Positions 17,458-26,298 are shown, counted from the stretch's first letter. The stretch is 64,000 bases of DNA from Candidatus Aalborgicola lynettensis (GCA_016719405.1 JADJZE010000021.1:62001-126000), one strand, 5' to 3'. Notes: generated by a model not told the origin, from the sequence alone. Numbers and translations are program-made.

Positions 17458-18117
17458 TTATGGGCAAACCACCAGCGGTTTGCCCGCCAGCACCGGAGTG
17501 AGCGTGTCCACCAGCGGCCGCATGGCCTCGGACACCGCAGGCAGGCGCAACAGGGTAATTTGCTCGTCCGCGCGCTCGGCTATCACCCGGGCTGTGCGGA
17601 TACCGCGGGCCGCCAGTCGGGCCAGTTCTGCATTGGCCAGCACCTCGCTCTCAAACAAGCCCAGCGACAGGCCCAGTTGCAGGGCAGGTGTCTCCACGCT
17701 GTGGACTTTGAGGTTCATCGCAGCGAGTTCGCCGCGCTTTTTTGCCAAAGCTTCTTCCCCGGCAAACTTGCCCATATAGACCATCCAGCGTGCCGGAACC
17801 GCCACCGTATTGAGCTGCCACGTGTCCGCAGCCCACTGCGCCTCCAGCAGCGTGCGCAAGGACTCCACCTGGCCAGCGTCCAGCGGACCCGCCTGCAGGC
17901 ATTGCCTGGGCGCCAGATCGGCCTTGACTTGAGCTTCCACACGCTGAAGATCTGCGGCGGTCAAAATTTGCAACGCATCCGGGTGGATTTGTTGCGCCAT
18001 GCGCTGCGGCTCGCGCTGCTGTGCAGGTCCATAACCAAAGCCGCGCAGGCCACCCTCGCTCCAGATCCAGTAAACACCATTGGCCAGTAACAACAGAAGA
18101 ACAAACAAACGTAACAT
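17458..18117 (-). CDS. SPOR domain-containing membrane protein
   Basis: A 219-residue protein with one N-terminal membrane anchor (about 2-18, LRLFVLLLLLANGVYWIW), a linker and a C-terminal SPOR-like domain (about 135-210; RWMVYMGKF, AARGIRTARVI). SPOR domains bind denuded peptidoglycan glycans at the division septum (family knowledge). It lies 26 bases downstream of birA on the same strand. The ATG at 18117 is chosen over a TTG two codons upstream. Confidence 0.75.
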   Translation of the reverse strand: MLRLFVLLLLLANGVYWIWSEGGLRGFGYGPAQQREPQRMAQQIHPDALQILTAADLQRVEAQVKADLAPRQCLQAGPLDAGQVESLRTLLEAQWAADTWQLNTVAVPARWMVYMGKFAGEEALAKKRGELAAMNLKVHSVETPALQLGLSLGLFESEVLANAELARLAARGIRTARVIAERADEQITLLRLPAVSEAMRPLVDTLTPVLAGKPLVVCP

Positions 18118-18143
18118 AGGCAATTACCCAAAACCGGGGGGCA

Positions 18144-18983
18144 TCATGGAAAGACGGGGCCGGTCGGCACCGGTCCATTCGGCGGAACAAGGGCACGCAC
18201 ACTGACCTCGGCACTGCTGATCTTTTTCAACCCCGCCGCGGTATGCACCATGAGCGCACCTTGGGCATCCACGCCACGGGCCGTGCCGGTCACACCATCG
18301 CTGCATTCCAGTTCGCGACCAACCAGCGCATCGCGGGCATGAAAAGCCGTGCGCAGCGGCGCAAAACCATCGCGCGCAAAGCGCTGTACGGCCTGCACCA
18401 AGGGGGCTGCAATACGCGCCAATGCGGCAGAGGCATCCACCTCGGGTAACAACTCGCACAACGCAGCAGGCGGCGTGCGCAAACCGGTGCCGTCACGCAC
18501 TGCGATGTTGAGTCCGATGCCAATCACCGCGTAGCGCACATCGCCCACACTGGCGGTTTCAATCAAAATGCCTGCCAGCTTGCGGTCGTGCAGCCACACG
18601 TCGTTGGGCCATTTGAGCTGCAGCGCCGGGTGCAGGCTCTCCACCACCGACAGGCCCACTGCCAACGACAAGCCCGACCAATCGGCGGGTGCCAGGGGCA
18701 AGCCCAAGGAGAACGTCAACGACGGCAACGCAGCGCCCGCTTGGGCACCGTCGCCAAGACTGTCGCGCCCGCCACTGCCGCTGTCCCAGCTGCGCCCCAA
18801 TCGGCCCCGCCCGGCGGTCTGGTGCTCGGCCACCAGCAGCACAGGCTCCAGCCGCCCGGCACGCGCGCGGCGCATCAGCTCGGTGTTGGTGGAGTCGATG
18901 GTCGGCAGTATCTCCAGGGAGAAGCCTGGCAGCATCGGCTCCACGGCTTCCCAAATCGCCTCCGCTGGCCAGCGTACGGTCAT
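18144..18983 (-). CDS. birA: Biotin--[acetyl-CoA-carboxylase] ligase
   Basis: Activates biotin with ATP and transfers it to the biotin carboxyl carrier protein. The 279-residue protein has the biotinyl-AMP loop TAGRGRLGRSW, the KWPNDVW and KLAGILIE motifs and a C-terminal beta-barrel domain. It lacks the N-terminal helix-turn-helix of E. coli BirA, so it is a group I ligase without repressor function. It is followed by the SPOR gene in a probable two-gene operon. Confidence 0.92.
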   Translation of the reverse strand: MTVRWPAEAIWEAVEPMLPGFSLEILPTIDSTNTELMRRARAGRLEPVLLVAEHQTAGRGRLGRSWDSGSGGRDSLGDGAQAGAALPSLTFSLGLPLAPADWSGLSLAVGLSVVESLHPALQLKWPNDVWLHDRKLAGILIETASVGDVRYAVIGIGLNIAVRDGTGLRTPPAALCELLPEVDASAALARIAAPLVQAVQRFARDGFAPLRTAFHARDALVGRELECSDGVTGTARGVDAQGALMVHTAAGLKKISSAEVSVRALVPPNGPVPTGPVFP

Positions 18984-19060
18984 ATCAACTACCCCAGCCA
19001 GCTAAATGGGACACGTGCCCCCTACCAGAAATGCCGTGGAACCGGCTTTGCCGGGCAACT

Positions 19061-19106
19061 GGCATTGCCCCCTTGAGGGGGAGGCGGCGATAGCCGACAC
19101 AGGGGT
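19061..19106. repeat. Palindromic repeat family 2, copy 1
   Basis: CCCCCTTGAGGGGG (19068-19081) followed by AGGCGGCGATAGCC. It lies between the SET gene stop and the birA start. Related CCCCCT-GGGGG elements occur at 26463-26498 and 27557-27631. Confidence 0.6.
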
Positions 19107-19109
19107 GTT

Positions 19110-19604
19110 TCATTTTCTCGCGCGCTTCGGTGCCAGCAAAGTGCCACGGCAGTTGGCAGAGCCGCACCAGCAGGGGTGCTCGGCCTTGAGCTTCTTGGTG
19201 TAGCGCTCGTCCAGAATCAGGCCATAGTCGTAACTCAGCTCCTCACCGGGCGCAATGTCGCGCAGAGCTTTGATGAAGATGCGGCCGTCCACCTCGTCGG
19301 CTTCGCAGTTGCCGTCGCACGAGTGGTTAATCCAGCGCGAGGAATTACCCCCCACCCGGGCGTCGATCACATGGTTTTCGTCAATGTGAAAATAAAACGT
19401 GTGGTTGGGCTCTTTGGGGTCGTGCGGGTGGCGCGCCTGGGCTTCGGCCCAGGTGATGATCTGGCCCACGTATTCGATGATGGTTTCGCCCTCGCCAATG
19501 TCCTGCAGCGCGAATACGCCCTTGCCGTGCACGCCGGAGCGGCGGGTTTGAATACGGCGGTTGTCGCCACGGGGCATGGTTTTACTGGCGGGTGTGGTTT
19601 TCAC
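19110..19604 (-). CDS. SET domain-containing protein (putative lysine methyltransferase)
   Basis: A 164-residue protein consisting almost only of a SET domain with a post-SET cysteine motif. Visible are SGVHGKGVFALQDI, IEYVGQIITW, the SAM/active-site NHSC in RWINHSCDGNCEAD, the catalytic YDYG and CWCGSANCRGTLL. The family transfers methyl groups from SAM to protein lysines; the substrate in bacteria is unknown. A GTG at 19604 behind GAGAG and an ATG at 19577 (MPRGDNRRIQ) are both possible starts; upstream codons come from an inverted repeat. It diverges from topB across a hairpin-forming stretch. Confidence 0.85.
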   Translation of the reverse strand: MKTTPASKTMPRGDNRRIQTRRSGVHGKGVFALQDIGEGETIIEYVGQIITWAEAQARHPHDPKEPNHTFYFHIDENHVIDARVGGNSSRWINHSCDGNCEADEVDGRIFIKALRDIAPGEELSYDYGLILDERYTKKLKAEHPCWCGSANCRGTLLAPKRARK

Positions 19605-19672
19605 GTGGGCTCTCTTTTTTGCGCGTCGGGAATCGGGGCTCAAAAATTTGGTATGGTGAACCGTATGGGCGT

Positions 19673-19714
19673 GCGCAGGTGCGCGCCCACGTGTGCATGT
19701 GCGCGCACCTGCGC
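19673..19714. repeat. 14-bp inverted repeat in alternating purine-pyrimidine DNA
   Basis: GCGCAGGTGCGCGC and its reverse complement are separated by 14 bases; the whole 19669-19720 stretch is almost pure alternating GC/GT/AC. It can form a cruciform or Z-DNA and lies in the divergent control region of the SET and topB genes. Confidence 0.75.
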
Positions 19715-19740
19715 GCACGCGAGAACTGGATTGTAGTCAG

Positions 19741-22700
19741 ATGAAAAACGCCGTTTTGAACAAAACATTGGTCATTGCAGAAAAGCCATCGGTCGCCCAG
19801 GACATCGTGCGGGCCCTCACGCCCACCGCGGGCAAGTTCGAGAAGCACGACGAATACTTTGAGAGCGACACCTATGTCGTCTCCAGCGCGGTGGGCCATT
19901 TGGTCGAAATCCAGGCCCCGGAGGAATACGACGTCAAACGCGGCAAGTGGAGTTTTGCCCACCTGCCCGTCATTCCACCCCACTTTGACTTGAAGCCCGT
20001 CGACAAAACCAAGACGCGCCTGAACGCCGTGGTGCGCCTGGCCAAACGCAAAGATGTGGACAAAATCGTCAACGCCTGCGACGCGGGCCGCGAGGGTGAG
20101 CTGATCTTTCGCCTGATCGAGCAATACGCCTTCGGCAGCGAAGCTGACGCCCAAGCCCGCGCCAAGCCGCTGGGCAAGCCGGTGAGCCGCCTGTGGTTGC
20201 AGTCCATGACGCCACAGGCCATTCGCGATGGCTTTGAGCACCTGCGCACCAACGCGCAAATGCAACCGCTGGCCGACGCCGCGCGCTGCCGCTCTGAGGC
20301 CGACTGGCTGGTAGGCATTAACGGCACGCGTGCCATGACGGCGTTTAACAGCCGCGACGGTGGTTTCTTTTTGACCACCGTGGGCCGCGTACAAACGCCC
20401 ACTTTGAGCGTGGTGGTGGAGCGCGAAGAGCAAATTCGCTCTTTTCTCAGCCGCGACTACTGGGAAATTCACGCATCCTTCCACGCCCAAGCGGGCGAAT
20501 ACCCGGCCAAGTGGTTCAACCCGGCCTGGAAAAAAGACGCGGAAGACGCTGAAAAGAAGGCCGACCGCGTCTGGACTGCCCAAGAAGCACAGGCCATTGC
20601 CAACGCCGTGCGTGGCCAACCCGCCACGGTCACAGAAGAAAGCAAGCCCACCACACAGGCCTCGCCCCTGCTGTTTGACTTGACCAGCCTGCAGCGCGAG
20701 GCCAATGGCAAGTTCGGCTACTCGGCCAAAACCACGCTCTCCATCGCCCAAAGCCTGTACGAGCGCCATAAGGCCCTGACCTACCCACGTACCGATTCGC
20801 GCAACCTGCCCGAAGACTACGTGCCCGTGGTTAAGCAAACGCTGGAGATGCTGGCCGACAGCGGTATGCGTCATCTGGCCCCGTTTGCAGCCCAGGCCGT
20901 GCAAGGCAACTATGTGAAGCCCACCAAACGCGTGTTCGACAACGCCAAAGTGTCAGATCACTTTGCCATCATCCCCACGCTGCAAGCGCCCAGCGGTCTG
21001 TCTGAGGCCGAACAGAAGATTTACGACCTGGTGGTGCGCCGCTTTATGGCCATCTTCTTCCCCAGTGCGGAATACCAGGTTACGACAAGAATTACCACGG
21101 CAGTCGGACATTCTTTCAAAACTGAAGGCAAGGTGCTGGTCAAGCCGGGCTGGCTGGCCATTTATGGCAAGGAAGCGGCCGATGAAGTGGCAGATGCCAA
21201 AGACGGCGACAAAGGCCAAAACCTGGTGCCAGTGCAACCCAATGAGAAGGTCAAGGGCGACCCGGTGGACCCCAAGGGGCTCAAAACCAAGCCCCCGGCC
21301 CGCTACTCTGAAGCCACCTTGCTGGGCGCCATGGAAAACGCCGGCAAAACCGTGGACGACGACGAGCTGCGCGAAGCCATGGGTGAAAAAGGCCTGGGCA
21401 CACCCGCCACGCGCTCCAGCATCATCGAAGGTTTGATTGCCGAGAAGTACATGCTGCGCGAAGGCCGCGAGCTGATCCCCACCGCCAAGGCCTTCCAGCT
21501 GATGACACTGCTGCGTGGCCTGGGCGTGGAAGAGCTCTCCAAGGCCGAACTGACCGGCGAATGGGAATACAAGCTGGCCCAGATGGAACAGGGCAAGATG
21601 AGCCGCACCAGCTTCATGGCCGAGATTGCTGCCATGACCGAGCGCATGGTCAAAAAAGCCAAGGAATATGACCGCGACACCATCCCCGGCGACTACGCTA
21701 CGCTGCAAGCGCCCTGCCCCAACTGCGGTGGCGTGGTCAAAGAAAACTACCGCAGGTATGCATGCGTCGGTCGGCCAACCGACGCAGCACCTGCACAGGC
21801 AGATGCCGAAAACGGCTGCGGCTTCTCCTTCGGCAAATCGCCCGCCGGGCGCACGTTTGAACATGCCGAGGTGGAGCAATTCTTGCGCGACAAACACATC
21901 GGCCCACTGGACGGCTTCCGCTCCAAAGCCGGTTGGCCCTTTGTGGCCGAGATGGTCATCAAGTTTGACGACGAGACCAAAAACTACAAGCTCGAATTCG
22001 ACTTTGGCGACGACAAGGCCGGTGAAGAGAGTGGCGAGATCATCGACTTCAGCGCACAAGAATCCCTGGGCGCCTGCCCCAAATGCGGCACCGGCACGGG
22101 AGCTGCCGCAGGCGGCAGGGTGTTTGAACACGGCAAGAACTATGTCTGCTCCAAATCGGTTCCCACGCAGGAGCAGCCCACACCCAGTTGCGATTTCAAA
22201 ACCGGCCAGATCATCCTGCAGCAACCCATTGAGCGCACGCAAATGGTCAAACTGCTGGAGACCGGCAAGACCGACCTCTTGGACAAGTTTGTATCCATGC
22301 GCACCCGGCGCAACTTCAAGGCCATGCTGGCCTGGGACGCCGAGGCCGGCAAGGTGAACTTTGAGTTCGCGCCCAGTAAATTCCCGCCGCGCAAGACCGC
22401 TGGCGCTACTAAAACAGCAGCTGCCCGCGCAGGTTCTACGGGCGCTGCAGCCAAAAAAGCACCTGCAAAAAAGGCCGCAGCCAAAGCCACCAAAGAGGCT
22501 AAACCCAAGGCCCCGCGCAAAACCACCGCTGCCAGCGGCAAGCAGCCCAGTGCTGCGCTGGCCGACGTGATTGGCACCGAGCCTGTAGCCCGCACCGAAG
22601 TCATCAAGAAGCTATGGGACTACATCAAAGCCAACGGCCTGCAAGACGCCACCAACAAACGCGCTATCAACGCAGACGCCAAGTTGCTGCCTGTGTTTGG

Positions 22701-22758
22701 CAAGCCGCAAATCACCATGTTTGAGCTGGCGGGCATTGTGGGCAAACACCTGGCGTAA
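19741..22758 (+). CDS. topB: DNA topoisomerase III with C-terminal SWIB domain
   Basis: A 1005-residue type IA topoisomerase that passes single strands and decatenates DNA. The Toprim domain begins LVIAEKPSVAQDIVRAL and contains DAGREGELIFR; the catalytic tyrosine is Tyr348 in YPRTDSRNLP. Two zinc-ribbon segments follow (CPNCGG and CPKCGTG), then a lysine/alanine-rich linker (about 885-930). The last ~75 residues resemble a SWIB/MDM2 domain (EVIKKLWDYIKANGLQD, FELAGIVGKHL). The start is the ATG at 19741; the Shine-Dalgarno is weak. The SWIB fusion makes it far longer than E. coli TopB (653 residues). Confidence 0.93.
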   Translation: MKNAVLNKTLVIAEKPSVAQDIVRALTPTAGKFEKHDEYFESDTYVVSSAVGHLVEIQAPEEYDVKRGKWSFAHLPVIPPHFDLKPVDKTKTRLNAVVRLAKRKDVDKIVNACDAGREGELIFRLIEQYAFGSEADAQARAKPLGKPVSRLWLQSMTPQAIRDGFEHLRTNAQMQPLADAARCRSEADWLVGINGTRAMTAFNSRDGGFFLTTVGRVQTPTLSVVVEREEQIRSFLSRDYWEIHASFHAQAGEYPAKWFNPAWKKDAEDAEKKADRVWTAQEAQAIANAVRGQPATVTEESKPTTQASPLLFDLTSLQREANGKFGYSAKTTLSIAQSLYERHKALTYPRTDSRNLPEDYVPVVKQTLEMLADSGMRHLAPFAAQAVQGNYVKPTKRVFDNAKVSDHFAIIPTLQAPSGLSEAEQKIYDLVVRRFMAIFFPSAEYQVTTRITTAVGHSFKTEGKVLVKPGWLAIYGKEAADEVADAKDGDKGQNLVPVQPNEKVKGDPVDPKGLKTKPPARYSEATLLGAMENAGKTVDDDELREAMGEKGLGTPATRSSIIEGLIAEKYMLREGRELIPTAKAFQLMTLLRGLGVEELSKAELTGEWEYKLAQMEQGKMSRTSFMAEIAAMTERMVKKAKEYDRDTIPGDYATLQAPCPNCGGVVKENYRRYACVGRPTDAAPAQADAENGCGFSFGKSPAGRTFEHAEVEQFLRDKHIGPLDGFRSKAGWPFVAEMVIKFDDETKNYKLEFDFGDDKAGEESGEIIDFSAQESLGACPKCGTGTGAAAGGRVFEHGKNYVCSKSVPTQEQPTPSCDFKTGQIILQQPIERTQMVKLLETGKTDLLDKFVSMRTRRNFKAMLAWDAEAGKVNFEFAPSKFPPRKTAGATKTAAARAGSTGAAAKKAPAKKAAAKATKEAKPKAPRKTTAASGKQPSAALADVIGTEPVARTEVIKKLWDYIKANGLQDATNKRAINADAKLLPVFGKPQITMFELAGIVGKHLA

Positions 22759-22769
22759 GGAGACGCACC

Positions 22770-23168
22770 ATGATGGATATTCAATGGGATGACAAGTACC
22801 TGGTCGGCCATCCGCGCATCGACCATGAACACCAGGTTTTTGTGGATTTGATACGGGCCGTCTCGATAGCCGCCGATGCGGTCCGATCCCCAGACAAGGC
22901 GGCAAGGCTGCTGATGGAAGTGAAGAAATATGCCGAATTTCACTTCATCAGCGAAGAAAACATCATGATCGACGCCAATTTCCCCGAGTATGAGCAGCAC
23001 AAACGGGAACACAACTACCTGCTGGCGAAGCTGGAAGATGAGCTACACCGCTTTCGCCATGCGGAAATCGACCTGAACCACATCAGCAACTTCATGTTTG
23101 AGTGGTTTGCACTGCACACCACCAAGATGGACCTGCGGTTGGCGCGGTTTTTGGCGGAGAAGAGCTAG
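22770..23168 (+). CDS. Bacteriohemerythrin
   Basis: A 132-residue four-helix bundle protein with a non-haem di-iron, O2-binding site. Ligand motifs are HPRIDHEHQ, YAEFHFISEENIM, YEQHKREHNYLL and the distal ALHTTKMD. It probably stores, senses or delivers oxygen. AAGGAG is well placed before the ATG pair at 22770. It starts 11 bases after the topB stop, so it may be co-transcribed. Confidence 0.9.
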   Translation: MMDIQWDDKYLVGHPRIDHEHQVFVDLIRAVSIAADAVRSPDKAARLLMEVKKYAEFHFISEENIMIDANFPEYEQHKREHNYLLAKLEDELHRFRHAEIDLNHISNFMFEWFALHTTKMDLRLARFLAEKS

Positions 23169-23198
23169 CGCAGGCAACCCGAAAGTGGGGGGAATGGG

Positions 23199-23597
23199 CT
23201 ACCCCACATCCCCATCGATATACAACCAGCGCCCCTCCTGGCGCACAAAGCGGCTGGTCTCTTCCATGCGTTCGGCGCGGCCTCCTGCTTTGCAGCGCGC
23301 CACAAACTCCACCACCCCCGCATCGCCCGCCGCCTCGGTGTGGCGCACTTCCAGGCCCAGCCATTTCACGGGTGGCAATTCCAGCTCACCGGGCGCGGTG
23401 GACGGGTGCCAGGTGGCCAGCAGGTAGTCGATCAGGCCCAGCACATAGGCGCTGTAACGCGAGCGCATCAGCGCCTCGGGTGTGGGCGCATGTACACCAA
23501 TTGAAAAGCCGTTATGCCATTGGCCGCAACATTCGGAATAGGCGTGTCCGCTGCCACAGGGGCATTCCCGCACTTTGATGGGTTGGTGGCTTTTCAT
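23199..23597 (-). CDS. YchJ family protein (UPF0225)
   Basis: A 132-residue protein with an N-terminal SEC-C zinc motif (CPCGSGHAYSECCG) and the YchJ NTF2-like core (LMRSRYSAYVLG, YLLATWHPST). The biochemical role is unknown. The ATG at 23597 is chosen; a TTG 12 codons upstream also opens the frame. It converges on the bacteriohemerythrin gene with a 30-base gap. Confidence 0.85.
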   Translation of the reverse strand: MKSHQPIKVRECPCGSGHAYSECCGQWHNGFSIGVHAPTPEALMRSRYSAYVLGLIDYLLATWHPSTAPGELELPPVKWLGLEVRHTEAAGDAGVVEFVARCKAGGRAERMEETSRFVRQEGRWLYIDGDVG

Positions 23598-23676
23598 GGT
23601 CGTGTCATTTGGCTGAAATAAAATTAAATACAAGCGTACACCGCGTTAAGAGAGCTGCGGGATAATCCCGCCACCC

Positions 23677-24267
23677 ATGCATAAAACCATTTTCGACACC
23701 CCCATCGTCAACACACTTCTGCGGGGTCTGTCGATCGCCGTGATGCGCCTGGCCGGCTGGAAGGTGGAAGGCCATCTACCTGCCGACTGCGCCAAATCCG
23801 TGTTTATTGCCGCGCCCCACACCAGCAACTGGGACCTGCCCAACACGCTGATGGTGGCGTTTGTGCTGCGGCTCAATATCTACTGGATGGGTAAACACCA
23901 AATCTTCAAGTTCCCGTTTCGCCACATCATGATGTGGCTGGGGGGCATTCCGGTGCACCGGGAAACATCCAACAACCTGGTGGCGGCCTCGGCCGACGCC
24001 ATTCAAGCGGCCGATGGGCCATTGCAACTGATCGTGCCGCCCGAAGGCACGCGCAACAAGGCCCGCTACTGGAAAACCGGGTTTTACTACATTGCCCTGG
24101 GTGCCAAGGTGCCGATTGTGCTGGCGTATATGGACTACGAGCGCAAAGTTACTGGGCTGGGGCCGGTGTTTTACCCCACGGGTGATATTGAGGCGGATAT
24201 GGTGAAAATTAAAGCCTTCTACGCGCCGTTTAAGGGCAAGAACCCGGACCAGTTTCACGCGGACTGA
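23677..24267 (+). CDS. 1-acylglycerol-3-phosphate acyltransferase-like protein
   Basis: A 196-residue PlsC-superfamily acyltransferase. It has the catalytic H-x4-D box (HTSNWD, His48 and Asp53), GGIPVHRE and PPEGTRNK (about 121-128). A hydrophobic N terminus suggests membrane association. It is shorter than PlsC and belongs to a small side branch found with lysophospholipid or glycerol-ester acyltransferases; the substrate is not known. Confidence 0.8.
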   Translation: MHKTIFDTPIVNTLLRGLSIAVMRLAGWKVEGHLPADCAKSVFIAAPHTSNWDLPNTLMVAFVLRLNIYWMGKHQIFKFPFRHIMMWLGGIPVHRETSNNLVAASADAIQAADGPLQLIVPPEGTRNKARYWKTGFYYIALGAKVPIVLAYMDYERKVTGLGPVFYPTGDIEADMVKIKAFYAPFKGKNPDQFHAD

Positions 24268-24304
24268 CGTGACGCTGGCGTACCCTGCGTGCATCGGTTG
24301 GCAC

Positions 24305-24754
24305 TTATGCGGTCAGCAACGCCAAATCGAGCCCCTGCGGCACGAAGTTTTTGAAGTCCCGGTCCAGGGTGACCATGCGCACCCCCCCGGCAATGGCAAA
24401 AGCGGCCAGGTAGGCATCCATCCAGACTTTAGGTGACGCACTATCAAGCCCCGCCAAGGTGCGCCACAAGGCCAATGTGCCAGAGGGCTCGTCCAGCAAA
24501 GCCACCTGGGGCAGGGCTTGCAGCGCATCCATCGCTACCAATGCATCCCGGTTGGTCATGCCCTTGGTGTCGTAGACCTGGTGCAACGCGGGTGTGCTGG
24601 CCAAGCGCAAGAAACTTTGCTGGGTTGCGCGACACCACAGCACCGGCTGTGCGCGGGTGGCCTGTTGCAATGCCCGCTGTGCAATAGAGTGAAACGGATG
24701 GTTGGGAAAAAGGGCTGCCAGCCACACATTGGTATCAACCAGGGAGGCCGCCAC
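24305..24754 (-). CDS. PIN-domain toxin (VapC-like)
   Basis: A 149-residue PIN ribonuclease toxin. Acidic residues of the active site appear in SLVDTNVWLAALF, the central KVWMDAYLAAFA and MVTLDRDF. The GTG at 24754 is chosen; GAGGAT precedes it, and the start overlaps the antitoxin 3' end by 20 bases, as is usual in vapBC operons. It presumably cleaves RNA when freed from the antitoxin. Confidence 0.82.
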   Translation of the reverse strand: MAASLVDTNVWLAALFPNHPFHSIAQRALQQATRAQPVLWCRATQQSFLRLASTPALHQVYDTKGMTNRDALVAMDALQALPQVALLDEPSGTLALWRTLAGLDSASPKVWMDAYLAAFAIAGGVRMVTLDRDFKNFVPQGLDLALLTA

Positions 24755-25040
24755 GTTGCATATCCTCGCGGGTGAGTGCTTGCTGCTCCAGTGCCAACAA
24801 GGCATCCAGACCCATGCTTGCGGCGGGGGCGTTGTTGCCGCTACGGATCACGGGCAAGCCCTCTGCACCAATGGTCACCATCGAGTCCGCAGGAACCGAC
24901 GGGGCAGCCTTGACGGCGGCCATGCCCAAGCCCTGGCGCAAAAAATCAGCAGCCAAGTCCCGCAGGGTGCGGCCCTGCATGAGAGCGCGCAGCTTCATCT
25001 CGCGCACCAGTTCGTCCGGTAAATCGAGGGTGGTTTTCAT
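24735..25040 (-). CDS. VapB-like antitoxin
   Basis: A 101-residue protein whose first ~40 residues form a ribbon-helix-helix-like DNA-binding domain (MKTTLDLPDELVREMKLRALM). The C-terminal part would wrap the PIN toxin. The ATG at 25040 is the natural start; 34 upstream codons have no similarity. It is first in a two-gene operon and probably represses it at the inverted repeat just upstream. Confidence 0.8.
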   Translation of the reverse strand: MKTTLDLPDELVREMKLRALMQGRTLRDLAADFLRQGLGMAAVKAAPSVPADSMVTIGAEGLPVIRSGNNAPAASMGLDALLALEQQALTREDMQRGGLPG

Positions 25041-25044
25041 GCGA

Positions 25045-25070
25045 GCAAGCTTACCAGCTAACTGGCTTGC
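25045..25070 (-). promoter_or_regulatory. Putative vapBC operator
   Basis: Nested inverted repeats lie 5-30 bases before the antitoxin ATG: outer GCAAGC/GCTTGC and inner CCAG/CTGG. Position and symmetry fit autoregulation by the antitoxin-toxin complex. Confidence 0.4.
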
Positions 25071-25107
25071 TGTAAAACCGCCCTGCAAACATTGACGCCG
25101 TCGCCCG

Positions 25108-26169
25108 CTACGCCGAAGCGCGCTGCAGCCGGTCGCGCACACCTTCCCATTCCGGGGTATCGGGTGGGGTTTCGACCCAAATCAGCTTCACGCCCTGGTC
25201 GTCAAACGCCCGCAGCGCGGCAAACAACTCATGGGCAGCGGCGCTGGCATCGCGCGGCATGGTGCGCAGTGCCACCGTGCGGGGTACGTTCTTGAAGGGG
25301 GTGCGGGCATACACGGCGATGGTGGGTGCAGCGCCTTTGGCGCTTGGCAATGTGCCATCGAGCAGGTTCAGCGCCGTTTGCAGGGCTTTGGCGTCCATCA
25401 GGCGCACGGTGGCGTTGGGGGCGTAGTGCGACTCCAGCGTTCCAGACGCTTTAGGGGCGTTTTTGGCCTCTAGCCCTTGTGCACCTTGCGCAAGCAGCTC
25501 CTCATTCGATAGCAAGCGGCAGCCACAGGCGGCCTCCACCTGCGTGCGGCCAATCGACCCGGGGCGCAGCAGCACCGGCACACCGCGCGTGCAGTCGATG
25601 ATGGTGGACTCAATACCCAGGTCACACGCGCCGCCGTCCAAAATCAGCAAATCCGGGCCCAGCTCGCTGTCCACGTGCGCAGCGGTGGTGGGGCTGACGC
25701 GACCAAAACGGTTGGCACTGGGGGCCGCAATGCCCCACACTGGCGCATCACTTCCTTGGGGCTGCTGCAGGGCGTGCAGCACGGCCTGGGCGGCGGGGTG
25801 TGCGGGGCAGCGCAGGCCAATGGAATTTTGCCCGCCGGCGGCGGCGGCGGCTACGTCGTGGCGTCGGGGCAGGATGAGTGTGAGTGGCCCGGGCCAGAAC
25901 GCTGCCATCAGTTTCTGCGCAAACGCGGGCACAGTGGCCGCAAAGTGCGCCACGCCCGCACGCCCGCCATCGTGCGCAGCCACGTGCACGATCAGCGGGT
26001 GGTCAGCCGGGCGGCCCTTGGCGGAAAAGATGCCCGCCACGGCGGTGGCGTTGTCGGCATCGGCACCCAAGCCATACACCGTCTCAGTTGGCAAGCCAAT
26101 CAGGCCTCCAGCCCTTATCCGCTGTGCGCAAGCAGCTATCGATTCAGGAGCAGATGCAGACAAAATCAT
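25108..26169 (-). CDS. L-threonylcarbamoyladenylate synthase (Sua5 type)
   Basis: Forms threonylcarbamoyl-AMP from threonine, bicarbonate and ATP for the t6A modification of tRNA. The 353-residue protein has the YrdC catalytic domain (GGLIGLPTETVYGLGADA, KGRPADHPLIVH, APSANRFGRVSPT) and the extra C-terminal Sua5 domain (about 235-353), which sets it apart from short TsaC. The interdomain linker LLSNEELLAQGAQGLEAKN is encoded by a dispersed repeat (copy G) and the N terminus by another (copy E). No strong Shine-Dalgarno precedes the ATG at 26169. purK lies upstream on the same strand. Confidence 0.92.
   Translation of the reverse strand: MILSASAPESIAACAQRIRAGGLIGLPTETVYGLGADADNATAVAGIFSAKGRPADHPLIVHVAAHDGGRAGVAHFAATVPAFAQKLMAAFWPGPLTLILPRRHDVAAAAAGGQNSIGLRCPAHPAAQAVLHALQQPQGSDAPVWGIAAPSANRFGRVSPTTAAHVDSELGPDLLILDGGACDLGIESTIIDCTRGVPVLLRPGSIGRTQVEAACGCRLLSNEELLAQGAQGLEAKNAPKASGTLESHYAPNATVRLMDAKALQTALNLLDGTLPSAKGAAPTIAVYARTPFKNVPRTVALRTMPRDASAAAHELFAALRAFDDQGVKLIWVETPPDTPEWEGVRDRLQRASA
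25459..25516 (-). repeat. Dispersed repeat family 1, copy G (inside the Sua5 gene)
   Basis: On the minus strand: TTGCTAT, then AGCTGCTTGCGCA, GGGCTAGAGGCCAAAAA. It is translated in frame as the linker between the two Sua5 domains. Confidence 0.75.
26098..26150 (-). repeat. Dispersed repeat family 1, copy E (5' end of the Sua5 gene)
   Basis: On the minus strand ATAGCTGCTTGCGCACA is followed by GGGCTGGAGGCC. The match to copy G covers most of its length. It encodes the first helix of the protein (SIAACAQRIRAGG). Confidence 0.65.
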
Positions 26170-26298
26170 GGGCGACAGTGGGACAGAACAATGAGGCTTC
26201 AGGGCGGCGCGCGGGATACAGAACGGCTAAGGAGCGGGTAAGGAGAGGCTACAGGTGCTGGACAGGCGGAGAACGGGCAGGCAGCGGGGCGGCCCAGC

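Noticed and set aside
26110..26160. Repeat copy E as a chance match to the Sua5 N-terminal codons
   Set aside because: Considered, but a 16-17-base core identical to intergenic copies plus the GGGCTGGAGGCC tail makes chance unlikely; kept at reduced confidence.
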